Below the pieces are notes generated by a model. That model ran no database searches and was not told the DNA's origin. It saw nothing but the letters and a program-made list of their open reading frames with translations. A stretch of 5,596 nt of DNA from Phycisphaerales bacterium (GTDB lineage Bacteria > Planctomycetota > Phycisphaerae > SM23-33). The position numbers and the translations under genes are program-made. The stretch is from contig PMYM01000055.1 in NCBI GenBank assembly GCA_003171235.1, positions 1 to 5,596 of the forward strand, in the 5' to 3' direction. Positions 1-5,252 of the stretch are shown in pieces (the stretch's first letter is position 1; the number at the start of each line of letters is the position of its first letter).

Positions 1-204
1 CAACATGCCGTATTCCGCCGTCAGCCAGCCCTGGCTCTTGCCCGCCAGCCACCCAGGCACCCCGGGAACGAAGCTGGCGGTGCAGATCACCCGCGTCTGC
101 CCCATGGTGATGAGGCAGGAGCCGTCGGCCGTGGCCAGGTAGTGCGGTTGGATGCGCGCCGCTCGAAGCTGCCCGGCTGGGCGGACATGGTCTGACCTTG
201 CCAT
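1..204 (-). CDS. rph: RNase PH, N-terminal part (gene runs off the left edge)
   Basis: RNase PH is a phosphorolytic 3'-to-5' exoribonuclease that trims the 3' ends of tRNA precursors using inorganic phosphate, working as a ring-shaped hexamer in the cytoplasm. Only the first 68 residues are present. The reading shows the family's N-terminal pattern: an Arg-rich start with RPAGQLRAARI (residues 8-18), the strand pair around ADGSCLITMGQTRVICTAS (26-44), and the hallmark GWLTAEYGML (59-68), which matches the 'G(W)(I/V/L)TAEYGMLP' block of bacterial RNase PH. The frame stays open to the window edge. The start is the only in-frame ATG near the family start; upstream there is an AAGGG only two bases from it, so the ribosome-binding site is weak. 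It diverges from the GYF-2 gene across a 118-base gap. The family call is firm; the rest of the gene, including the phosphate-binding active site, lies outside the window. Confidence 0.93.
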   Translation of the reverse strand, partial: MARSDHVRPAGQLRAARIQPHYLATADGSCLITMGQTRVICTASFVPGVPGWLAGKSQGWLTAEYGML

Positions 205-266
205 AACCCTTGGAGTTTACCGTTGCGCAGGGGGCAATTCCACCCCGCCGCAAAAGCCGTGGCGAT

Positions 267-295
267 TTGACAAGCCGACTCGGGGTGCTTACCCT
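267..295 (+). promoter_or_regulatory. Predicted sigma-70-type promoter for the GYF-2/flavoprotein pair
   Basis: A consensus TTGACA is at 267-272. After a 17-base spacer comes TACCCT at 290-295, which keeps the first, second and last bases of TATAAT. Transcription would start near 302, giving a leader of about 20 bases before the ATG at 323, with a purine-rich AAAGGGG (308-314) eight bases ahead of it. The -35 is strong and the -10 weak; this is a pattern match only. Confidence 0.45.
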
Positions 296-322
296 GAGGA
301 TATACCCAAAGGGGATCAGGCG

Positions 323-832
323 ATGGCTAACTGGTATTGCAGCGTGAACAGCCGGCAGTATGGGCCGGTGGGTGAGGAGCAGGTCAAGGCCTGGCTGAGG
401 GAGGCCCGAATAGGCCCCAACACCCAGGTCTGGACCGAGGGCATGGCCGGGTGGCAGGCGCTTTCGGTCACGCCGCTGTGGCAGGGCATTGCCGGCCCGC
501 CGACGGGGATGCCGCCCACCCCGCCCGTTTCCCCCGCCCCCGGCGGGCGTGGCAAGGCCATTGCCGGCATGGTCCTGGGCATATGGTCGCTGGTGTTCTT
601 CTGCGCCTGGCCGCTGACCCTGGTGACTGCGATTATCGGGCTGGTGCTAAGCGCCGGGGAGATGCAAAGGGCCAGGCATGCGAACGCAAAGGCCAGCGGG
701 ATGGCCACGGCGGGGCTGGTCTGTTCGATCATCGCCCTTGCCCTTGGTCTGGCCACCGCCGTCTTGCTCGGAGGTAGGCATCACTTTTTCCACTTCACCA
801 CTTCCTGTCCTTTGCAGCACTACCGCTGGTGA
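323..832 (+). CDS. GYF-2 domain / DUF4190 membrane protein (169 aa)
   Basis: This is a small membrane protein of unknown function with a two-part layout that is common in Planctomycetota and related bacteria. Residues 3-53 form a GYF-2 (DUF4339) domain with its usual landmarks: WYCSVNSRQYGP, a central W24, then NTQVWTEGMAGWQ. In eukaryotes GYF domains bind proline-rich peptides; the bacterial role is not established. A Pro/Gly linker (about 55-77) follows. Then comes a DUF4190-like part with two hydrophobic helices (about 79-110 and 127-149) separated by a basic loop EMQRARHANAKASG. The C-terminal tail is short and His-rich. I chose the ATG at 323 because AAAGGGG stands eight bases upstream and the GYF domain begins directly after it; the frame is open further upstream, but only antisense to rph. 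The flavoprotein follows after 16 bases, suggesting co-transcription. The domain calls are good; the function is unknown. Confidence 0.88.
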   Translation: MANWYCSVNSRQYGPVGEEQVKAWLREARIGPNTQVWTEGMAGWQALSVTPLWQGIAGPPTGMPPTPPVSPAPGGRGKAIAGMVLGIWSLVFFCAWPLTLVTAIIGLVLSAGEMQRARHANAKASGMATAGLVCSIIALALGLATAVLLGGRHHFFHFTTSCPLQHYRW

Positions 833-848
833 CAGAAGGAGGACCGCC

Positions 849-1529
849 ATGAAGATCGTCGGCATCCTGGGAAGCCCTCGCGGACTGAACGGCAATACCG
901 GCCTGCTGCTGAAGGAAGTCTTGCGCGGGGCTGAGCGGGCCGGCGCCGCGGCCACCGTCCTGAGCCTGTCGGACTACCGCGTGGAAGCTTGCCGGGCCTG
1001 CGACGCCTGCCACAAAACCGGCCACTGCGCCATCGCGGACGATTTCTCCAAGTTCCACGGCACCATGCTGCACGCCGACGGCATCGTCCTGGCCAGCCCC
1101 AATTACATCTACAACGTCAGCGCACAACTCAAAGCCATGATGGACCGCTGCTGCGGGTCCATCCATTGCCTGGCCATGAGCGGCAAGTACGCCGCGGCCG
1201 TCGTCACTTCCGGCAGCCCGGCCTTCGAGGAAGTGCTGACCTGCATGCACCGCTTTCTGCGGGCCATCGGCTGCTACAGCGTCGGCGGAGTCGGCGTGCA
1301 GGCGGCGCGGCTGGCTGACGAAGGGGCAAAGGCCGAGGCCTTCGCCCAGGCGGGCGAGCTTGGCGGCCGGCTGGTAAAGGCCATCCTCGCCAAGGAAAGT
1401 TTCGCCCAGCAGGACCAGGAGCTTGCCCAGGCTCGCTCCCGCATGCAGCAACTGGTCAAGCTGCGAAAGGACGACTGGCCCTTCGAGTACCAGTACTGGA
1501 AGGGCCGTGGCGCGTTCACCGACGGTTAG
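849..1529 (+). CDS. NADPH-dependent FMN reductase-like iron-sulfur flavoprotein (Isf family)
   Basis: This is a predicted cytoplasmic electron-transfer flavoprotein of the flavodoxin fold (226 aa). The N-terminal strand MKIVGILGSPRGLNGNT (1-17) gives the FMN phosphate-binding loop (GSPRG..GNT). A second flavin-contact block, ASPNYIYNVSAQLKAMMDR (82-100), is the usual 'SP.Y...(S/G)..K...DR' motif. Between them, Cys48, Cys51, Cys54 and Cys60 form C-x2-C-x2-C-x5-C. This compact motif binds the 4Fe-4S cluster in iron-sulfur flavoproteins such as that of Methanosarcina thermophila, where electrons pass between ferredoxin and FMN. A cluster is therefore plausible but unproven, because some FMN reductase relatives keep these cysteines without shown cluster binding. 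The C-terminal 50 residues are charged and helical and end in an aromatic WPFEYQYWKGRG. The start is clear: AAGGAGG lies six bases before the ATG. The TAG stop lies inside the left end of a 120-bp inverted-repeat element. The physiological partner is unknown. Confidence 0.9.
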   Translation: MKIVGILGSPRGLNGNTGLLLKEVLRGAERAGAAATVLSLSDYRVEACRACDACHKTGHCAIADDFSKFHGTMLHADGIVLASPNYIYNVSAQLKAMMDRCCGSIHCLAMSGKYAAAVVTSGSPAFEEVLTCMHRFLRAIGCYSVGGVGVQAARLADEGAKAEAFAQAGELGGRLVKAILAKESFAQQDQELAQARSRMQQLVKLRKDDWPFEYQYWKGRGAFTDG

Positions 1530-1646
1530 TAGTCTGTCACAGCAAAAACGATGGGTAGGTTCTTTGGTGGCACAGGCTTTCCAGCCTGTGCGCGCACAGC
1601 CTAGAAAGGCTGTGCCACCCGTGGAATTTCCTGTTACAGACTACTA
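1527..1646. mobile_element. 120-bp nested inverted-repeat element (MITE-like) at the flavoprotein stop codon
   Basis: The outer ends are TAGTAGTCTGTCACAG (1527-1542) and CTGTTACAGACTACTA (1631-1646), reverse complements at 15 of 16 positions. Inside lies a second, unrelated 54-bp palindrome (1566-1619). No coding capacity is seen. If the outer TA on each side is a target duplication, removing the element restores GGT TAG AGC, so the flavoprotein stop codon would be the same with or without it. A TA duplication is typical of IS630/Tc1-mariner-type elements and their miniature derivatives, which is the basis for the MITE suggestion. The element could also act as a bidirectional terminator hairpin between the convergent genes. 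The inverted repeats are seen directly; mobility is inferred. Confidence 0.55.
1566..1619. repeat. 54-bp imperfect palindrome, each arm itself a hairpin
   Basis: Two abutting 27-base arms (1566-1592 and 1593-1619) are reverse complements at 24 of 27 positions. Each arm is also self-complementary: ACAGGCT-TTCC-AGCCTGT on the left and ACAGCCT-AGAA-AGGCTGT on the right. The mismatches between arms fall at paired positions within each arm, so each small hairpin stays perfect while the long one is imperfect. This suggests that the small hairpins are what has been preserved. From memory, similar 'GGCACAGGCTTTCCAGCCTGTG' sequences are frequent between genes in planctomycete genomes, like REP elements. 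Confidence 0.85.
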
Positions 1647-1672
1647 GAGCGGTTTAAGTCTGCGTGCTTACT

Positions 1673-1703
1673 GGCGGCACGGCGTTTCCAGGCTGTGCGC
1701 ATA
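1673..1703 (+). repeat. Diverged second copy of the left arm of the 54-bp palindrome
   Basis: This stretch aligns without gaps to 1566-1596 with 24 of 31 identical bases, including TTTCCAG and CTGTGCGC. It lies just outside the 120-bp element. The match is imperfect, so it may be an old decayed copy; a chance match is possible in GC-rich DNA. Confidence 0.4.
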
Positions 1704-1741
1704 GCGGGGCTGTCTATCTCGTCCGGCAAGGCTGCCACGGC

Positions 1742-1807
1742 GTCACGAGCAAGATCATCTTGCATGCGGGTCCAGCCGTTCGCTCTGCGCCGTGCGGCGC
1801 CTTTTCC
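1742..1807 (+). repeat. Dispersed intergenic repeat, copy A
   Basis: This segment aligns with 5477-5544 in the same orientation with two one-base gaps. It shares the blocks CCAGCCGTTCGCTCT (here 1772-1786), GTGCGGCGCC (1792-1801) and TTTTCC, plus a weaker upstream match. It lies between the stop codons of the convergent flavoprotein and EamA genes. Neither copy is a convincing gene, so this looks like a family of repeated intergenic sequence rather than shared coding. Confidence 0.6.
1787..1804 (+). terminator. Possible weak intrinsic terminator for the rightward genes
   Basis: A perfect five-base stem GCGCC/GGCGC with loop GTGC is followed by CTTTT on the plus strand. The stem is short and the T-tract is only four bases. 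It forms only in copy A of the dispersed repeat, because copy B has CCCTT in place of the left arm. It is about 260 bases past the flavoprotein stop, so the palindrome at 1566-1619 could equally serve as the terminator. Confidence 0.25.
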
Positions 1808-1817
1808 ATGCACCGCA

Positions 1818-2690
1818 TTAATCCGGTGTTGCCAGTGGCTGGACCGGCGCTGATATGTCTGTTCGTCGCGTGGCCGCCAAGAAGTGGATAACCAGGCCCA
1901 GCAGGATGCCGCCCGCGCCGATGAAGGTCCACCCGGCCGGCACTTCGCCGACAATGGCCCAGACCCACACCGGGTTGAGCACCGGCTCCAGCAGGGCGAT
2001 GAGCGAGGCCTCGCCGGCCGTCAGCGTCCGCAGGCCGTGAATAACCAGCACGTACGGCAGGGCCAACTGAAAGACGCCCATGGCGGCGATGATCCCCAGG
2101 GCCGGCCAGGGCATCGACAGTTGGCCCCAGGCCAAGGGCAGCAGGCAGGCCGCCGCGGTCAGGTTGTACACGCCCGCCAAGGCCAGGGGGCTGCCGGCGC
2201 GGATGCTGCGCTGCACCAGGAACATGATGGCCAGGGCCACGGCAGAGATGATCCCCAGCAGCACGCCCCGGCGGTCATAGTCCTGCTGCCAGCCCGAAAG
2301 GAATATCACCAGCACGCCCGCCGTGCCGACCGCCAGGGCAAGCTTGCTCCATCGCCCCAGACGCTCGCGGAAGAAAACCGCTCCCCCGATGGCCACCAGC
2401 AGCGGGAAAAAGTACTGCAGGAAAATGGCGTTGGCGGCGGAGGTGCGGACGGTGGCGGCCACAAAGGTGCCCACGACGACGGTGAACATGACGGCCGTCA
2501 CCGCCACGCTCAAGGGGCGCGCCCCTCGCAGCCGCGGCAGGGCCCAGGCCAGCGCCAAGCCGCCGATCAGGCTGCGCACGCAGGCGATAGTCGCCGGCGA
2601 AAGATGGTAATCGCAGCGCAGCACCTTGATGCCCACGCCGCCGAAACTCCAGAGCATCGCTCCCAGAATAATGCACAGCCTGGCCTTCAC
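1818..2690 (-). CDS. EamA-type (DMT superfamily) transporter
   Basis: This is a predicted inner-membrane carrier of the drug/metabolite transporter superfamily with about ten helices and two EamA repeats (290 aa). Members export amino acids, nucleosides or other small metabolites; the substrate cannot be read here. The family signatures are clear: the first repeat ends in TSAANAIFLQYFFPLLVAIG (83-102), followed by FFRERLGRWSKLALAVGTAGVLVIF. The second ends in LTAGEASLIALLEPVLNPVW (223-242), followed by VGEVPAGWTFIGAGGILLGL. A short hydrophilic tail (about 274-290) follows. I prefer the GTG at 2690 because GAGG stands five bases upstream and the first helix begins at residue 4. The frame also allows a TTG at 2717, which would add nine acidic residues but has no ribosome-binding site. 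The gene is 57 bases downstream of the radical SAM gene on the same strand, so it is probably the last gene of that unit and may move its product or precursor. Confidence 0.93.
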   Translation of the reverse strand: MKARLCIILGAMLWSFGGVGIKVLRCDYHLSPATIACVRSLIGGLALAWALPRLRGARPLSVAVTAVMFTVVVGTFVAATVRTSAANAIFLQYFFPLLVAIGGAVFFRERLGRWSKLALAVGTAGVLVIFLSGWQQDYDRRGVLLGIISAVALAIMFLVQRSIRAGSPLALAGVYNLTAAACLLPLAWGQLSMPWPALGIIAAMGVFQLALPYVLVIHGLRTLTAGEASLIALLEPVLNPVWVWAIVGEVPAGWTFIGAGGILLGLVIHFLAATRRTDISAPVQPLATPD

Positions 2691-2747
2691 GCCTTCCTCT
2701 TCCGCCGATGCGGACAATCGCCAGATGATACCGGCCGGAGAGAAAAA

Positions 2748-4157
2748 TCATACAACATCCTTAGGCTTGATCAGTCCCCCGATTTGTCGTCTGGCCGCGG
2801 AGGTCCTACCGGCCAGAACCCTTTCCATCGCCGGCCGCATGCGCCAGACCCGCCGGCAACGGATAAGCAGGTTCCAGAAAGGCTCGAGTTTCTTCCACGC
2901 CCCGGTATAGGCGACGTGCCGTAACATTTCGCGAAGGGTAGGCTTGGCCGCGGCTGAGCGGAAGATCGAGCCCCAGCGGTAGAAGTCCTCGTACGCCTGC
3001 CAGTAGCCCTCCTCCAACCGCTGCGGGGTCATCCCCGCCGGCTGGAAGACCGCGTGCCGGGTGTCGTACCAGTCCCAGTTGCGGTGCAGGATTCGCCCCT
3101 CGGCGGCGAGCCGCTGGTGCAGGACGGTGCCGGGGTAGGGGGTCAGGATGTGGAAGGTGGCGGTCTCGATGCCCTGGGCGATGGCCCACTCCACGGTGTG
3201 CTGGAAGACCCACTCGTCGTCCTGATCGGCGCCGAAAACAAAGCTGGCGTTGATCATCACGCCCAACTCGTGAAGGCGGCGGATGGCTTGGCCATAGTCG
3301 TCCACGAAATTGTGATGTTTGCCCATGCCGGCCAGGGCGGCCGAACTCAGCGTCTCGAAGCCCACGAACAGGCTGCGCAGGCCGCAAGCGGCGGCCTTGG
3401 CGATCAACTCGCCGCGCAGCACCGAGCTGACCGTGCCGGCTGCCTGCCACAGCCGGCCCATGCCGCGCATGCCGTCGAACAATGCCGAGCAGAAACCAGC
3501 GTCCCCGAAGAGGTGGTCATCCAGGAAGAACAAGTGGCGGCCAGGCAGGGAGGCTATTTCGGCAAGCGCCTGGTCCACCCGCCGTGTGTAGAACGACTTG
3601 CCGCCGGCGAAGAACGATTCCTTGTAGCAGAACTCGCAGCGGTGGGGGCAGCCGCGCGTTACCACGAGGGAATTGGGCACCAGGTAGAGTTCGCTCTTGA
3701 TCAGGTCGCGCCGCGGCGGAGGTTGGGCTGTCAGGTCGCGAGTGGTGGAGCGGTAAAGCTTGCCCGGCCGGCCGGCGCGGTAATCGGCCAGGAAGGCGGG
3801 CCAGGTGTCCTCGCCGGGACCGACAAATACCGTGTCGGCGTGGGCGGCGGCTTCTTGCGGCAGGCTGGTGGGGTGCAGGCCGCCCAGACAGACCCAACTG
3901 CCCCGGGCACGATAGTGGTCGGCCAGTTGGTACGCCCGTCGGGCGGAGGTGATGTAGGTTTCGATGCCCACCACGTCCGGCCGGTCGTCCGTGAGCACCG
4001 GCTCGACGTGCTCATCGACGAGGCTGACCTGGTCATCAGGCCCCAGGTGGGCCGCCAGACTGGCCAGGCCCAGCGGCGGGAAGAGCGAGTACTTGATTGA
4101 TCGCCAGTAAGGCCCCTTGGCCTCGGCCAGCGCCGGCAGAATCAACTTGACGTTCAT
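2748..4157 (-). CDS. B12-binding-domain radical SAM enzyme, substrate unknown
   Basis: The enzyme (469 aa) has a cobalamin-binding-like Rossmann domain (about 1-140) followed by a radical SAM barrel (about 163-340) and a family-specific C-terminal region. The N-terminal domain shows MNVKLILPAL, SLFPPLGLASLAAHL (24-38), DVVGIETY and GGLHPTSLPQEAAAHADTVF (92-111) leading to GPGEDTWP. The catalytic motif is Cys170-x3-Cys174-x2-Cys177 (RGCPHRCEFC), which holds the 4Fe-4S cluster that cleaves S-adenosylmethionine. Further barrel landmarks are FFLDDHLFGD (210-219), VGFETLSS (265-272) and TPYPGT (339-344). No DxHxxG cobalamin ligand motif is seen, as in several relatives, so true B12 binding is uncertain. 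Such enzymes include methyltransferases and ring-forming enzymes such as BchE and the hopanoid methylase HpnP; nothing here selects one. I chose the ATG at 4157 because GGGG precedes it by five bases and the domain starts at once; an upstream GTG at 4193 lacks a ribosome-binding site. The stop TGA is 57 bases before the transporter. Confidence 0.93.
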   Translation of the reverse strand: MNVKLILPALAEAKGPYWRSIKYSLFPPLGLASLAAHLGPDDQVSLVDEHVEPVLTDDRPDVVGIETYITSARRAYQLADHYRARGSWVCLGGLHPTSLPQEAAAHADTVFVGPGEDTWPAFLADYRAGRPGKLYRSTTRDLTAQPPPRRDLIKSELYLVPNSLVVTRGCPHRCEFCYKESFFAGGKSFYTRRVDQALAEIASLPGRHLFFLDDHLFGDAGFCSALFDGMRGMGRLWQAAGTVSSVLRGELIAKAAACGLRSLFVGFETLSSAALAGMGKHHNFVDDYGQAIRRLHELGVMINASFVFGADQDDEWVFQHTVEWAIAQGIETATFHILTPYPGTVLHQRLAAEGRILHRNWDWYDTRHAVFQPAGMTPQRLEEGYWQAYEDFYRWGSIFRSAAAKPTLREMLRHVAYTGAWKKLEPFWNLLIRCRRVWRMRPAMERVLAGRTSAARRQIGGLIKPKDVV

Positions 4158-4217
4158 GTTTGCCCCGGATTTCAGGGATGCAGCACCCGACACGGTTAAG
4201 GCTGGGCGACAATCCGC

Positions 4218-4541
4218 TCACTTTGCTCCCGTTCTTCGTTCACCTGCCTGGCGGAGAATGCCCTCCAGCAGGCCTACGTATCGCTGCATGGCGCGGCGGC
4301 CCTTGGCGGTCATGAGCAGGCTGGTGCGGGGTTTCTTGCCGACAAAAGCCTTATTGACGGCGACGTATCCGGCGGCCTCCAGGGCCGACAGGTGGGTGGA
4401 CAGGTTGCCGTCGGTCAGGCCCAGTTGGGCCTTCAATTCGTTGAAGTCCAGGCTCTCGACGGCGGCCAGGCTGGCCATGATCGCCAGCCGCGTCCGCTGG
4501 TGAATGACTTCGTCGAGCTGATTGTGAGGCTTATCGCCCAC
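4218..4541 (-). CDS. Winged-helix transcriptional regulator (MarR/ArsR-like, HTH_34 type)
   Basis: This is a compact DNA-binding protein (107 aa), essentially one winged helix-turn-helix domain. Residues 8-30 form the first helix block (QLDEVIHQRTRLAIMASLAA). Residues 33-60 form the helix-turn-helix FNELKAQLGLTDGNLSTHLSALEAAGYV, with NLSTHLSALE as recognition helix. Residues 61-79 form the wing (AVNKAFVGKKPRTSLLMTAK). A final helix (81-98) probably dimerises. Such proteins commonly bind short palindromes as dimers and repress their own unit. No metal- or ligand-binding cysteines are seen. It is paired with the membrane protein just upstream, a pairing I recall from other Planctomycetota and Acidobacteria. 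The start is uncertain: I prefer the GTG at 4541, with AGGG eight bases upstream, over a TTG at 4565 that adds eight residues. A likely target is the palindrome at 5231-5246 in front of the unit. Confidence 0.9.
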   Translation of the reverse strand: MGDKPHNQLDEVIHQRTRLAIMASLAAVESLDFNELKAQLGLTDGNLSTHLSALEAAGYVAVNKAFVGKKPRTSLLMTAKGRRAMQRYVGLLEGILRQAGERRTGAK

Positions 4542-4587
4542 GCGTCGATCCCTGTTCGCACGCAACCATGTGATCGTCTATAGGCAC
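4531..4587 (-). other. Possible 18-codon ORF overlapping the regulator start
   Basis: A GTG at 4587 stands seven bases behind GGAGG (4599-4595), which itself lies over the last codons of the membrane protein gene. It opens an 18-residue frame (VPIDDHMVACEQGSTRGR) ending in a TAA at 4533-4531, just inside the regulator's first codons in another frame. This is the best ribosome-binding site in the area, yet it is not in frame with the regulator. It may be a coupling leader peptide, or chance. Confidence 0.2.
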
Positions 4588-4590
4588 GCC

Positions 4591-5199
4591 TTAACCTCCG
4601 TGACGGATCCAGACGATCGCGCCATACATGATGTGGAATCCGCCGAAGGTGATGCCCATTGCCCAGTAGGGGCAGTCCTGGGCCAGGCCGGCGGCGACCA
4701 GCCCGGCCAGCAGGAATGTCAGGCCCAGCAGTCGCATTTCCAGGATGGAGAACTCGCCCACCTGCCACAGCGCCAGGCCGTAACAGAGCATCCAGATGGC
4801 CGGGATCAGCCCCCACTGGTTGTCCATTTGCAGATGCCATCGGGCGACGATCACCGCGGTCAGGCCCGCCCCGGCAATAAAGGGCGGCAGGATAGTGCGC
4901 AAAATGCGGCGCTTGACGGGGGACCAGAAGGCCATGCCCCGTTGTGCCTCGCGAATTCGCGTGAGCACCACGGCGGCGACGAACGCGACGATAAAAACCC
5001 CCGCCCAGACCAGCAGATTCATCCATCTTGCCGAGGCGGCGCCGAATTGGCGGCAGACGTAGCTGTCAGCCGCCACCCCGCACAAGGCGGCCAGGCCTGC
5101 CAATATGCCCGACAAGCCGCTGGCGGTGGAGAATCGCACCGGCCGCTCCATCAACTGGCGAATCGCCGCCAACTCGCGTGAGGCCTGATCCTGATCCAT
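4591..5199 (-). CDS. Six-helix membrane protein paired with the winged-helix regulator
   Basis: This is an integral membrane protein of unknown function (202 aa). A short cytoplasmic-looking amphipathic segment, MDQDQASRELAAIRQLMERP (1-20), is followed by about six hydrophobic helices: near 25-45, 62-81, 104-120, 129-147, 154-173 and 180-197. The block between helices 2 and 3 is strongly basic (TRIREAQRGMAFWSPVKRRILR), which by the positive-inside rule places it in the cytoplasm. Conserved-looking features are SGLSGILAGLAAL in helix 1 and GITFGGFHIMYG in helix 6. The start is the ATG at 5199, with AAAGGG six bases upstream; a TTG at 5214 would add five residues without a ribosome-binding site. 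It is the first gene after the predicted promoter and operator, and the regulator follows closely. Proteins of this type sit beside small HTH regulators in many genomes, so a sensing or signal-linked role is possible but only inferred. Confidence 0.85.
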   Translation of the reverse strand: MDQDQASRELAAIRQLMERPVRFSTASGLSGILAGLAALCGVAADSYVCRQFGAASARWMNLLVWAGVFIVAFVAAVVLTRIREAQRGMAFWSPVKRRILRTILPPFIAGAGLTAVIVARWHLQMDNQWGLIPAIWMLCYGLALWQVGEFSILEMRLLGLTFLLAGLVAAGLAQDCPYWAMGITFGGFHIMYGAIVWIRHGG

Positions 5200-5223
5200 A
5201 AGGCGCCCTTTCAATGCAGTAGC

Positions 5224-5246
5224 TTTGTACTACAAAGTACTTTGTA
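5224..5246. promoter_or_regulatory. Candidate operator: perfect 16-bp palindrome plus a third half-site
   Basis: TACAAAGTACTTTGTA (5231-5246) is a perfect palindrome. A further half-site TTTGTA (5224-5229) precedes it with a one-base gap, so three copies of the six-base half-site lie in alternating orientation. The palindrome exactly fills the predicted -35/-10 spacer and the third half-site coincides with the -10 box, so a dimer bound here would block RNA polymerase. The obvious candidate ligand is the winged-helix regulator encoded two genes into the unit. Confidence 0.6.
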
Positions 5247-5252
5247 AAGCAA
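5224..5252 (-). promoter_or_regulatory. Predicted promoter of the four-gene leftward unit
   Basis: On the minus strand TTGCTT (5252-5247) and TACAAA (5229-5224) are separated by 17 bases, fitting -35 and -10 boxes at four of six positions each. Transcription would begin near 5217, about 18 bases before the ATG. The site lies in a locally AT-rich patch within GC-rich surroundings. A GATAAT further upstream (around 5268) is an alternative -10, but no good -35 accompanies it. Confidence 0.5.

Noticed and set aside
152..322. An N-terminal extension of the GYF-2 protein by 57 residues
   Set aside because: The extension is antisense to rph and crosses the predicted promoter. The GYF domain and a ribosome-binding site both support the ATG at 323.
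678..848. An N-terminal extension of the flavoprotein
   Set aside because: It overlaps the GYF-2 gene in another frame, and AAGGAGG marks the ATG at 849, where the flavodoxin fold begins.
1530..1817. A CRISPR array or phage attachment site in the repeat-rich gap
   Set aside because: The repeats are inverted or single and diverged, not regularly spaced direct repeats, and no tRNA or integrase is nearby.
1634..1954. A 106-codon minus-strand ORF across the convergent gap
   Set aside because: It runs through the repeats and overlaps the EamA 3' end in another frame. There is no good ribosome-binding site or recognisable domain.
1884..2924. A 346-codon open frame on the plus strand
   Set aside because: It is antisense to the EamA gene and the radical SAM 3' end, and is extremely rich in Gln, Gly, Arg and His, as expected from the complement of hydrophobic transmembrane codons.
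3054..4100. A 348-codon open frame on the plus strand
   Set aside because: It lies wholly antisense to the radical SAM gene, whose product carries clear motifs. Its translation is low-complexity (Gly/Ala/Val/Gln-rich) with no recognisable domain; a GC-rich shadow frame.
4433..5026. A 197-codon open frame on the minus strand
   Set aside because: It is a frame-shifted shadow of the membrane protein and regulator, Arg/Gly/Pro-rich with no domain.
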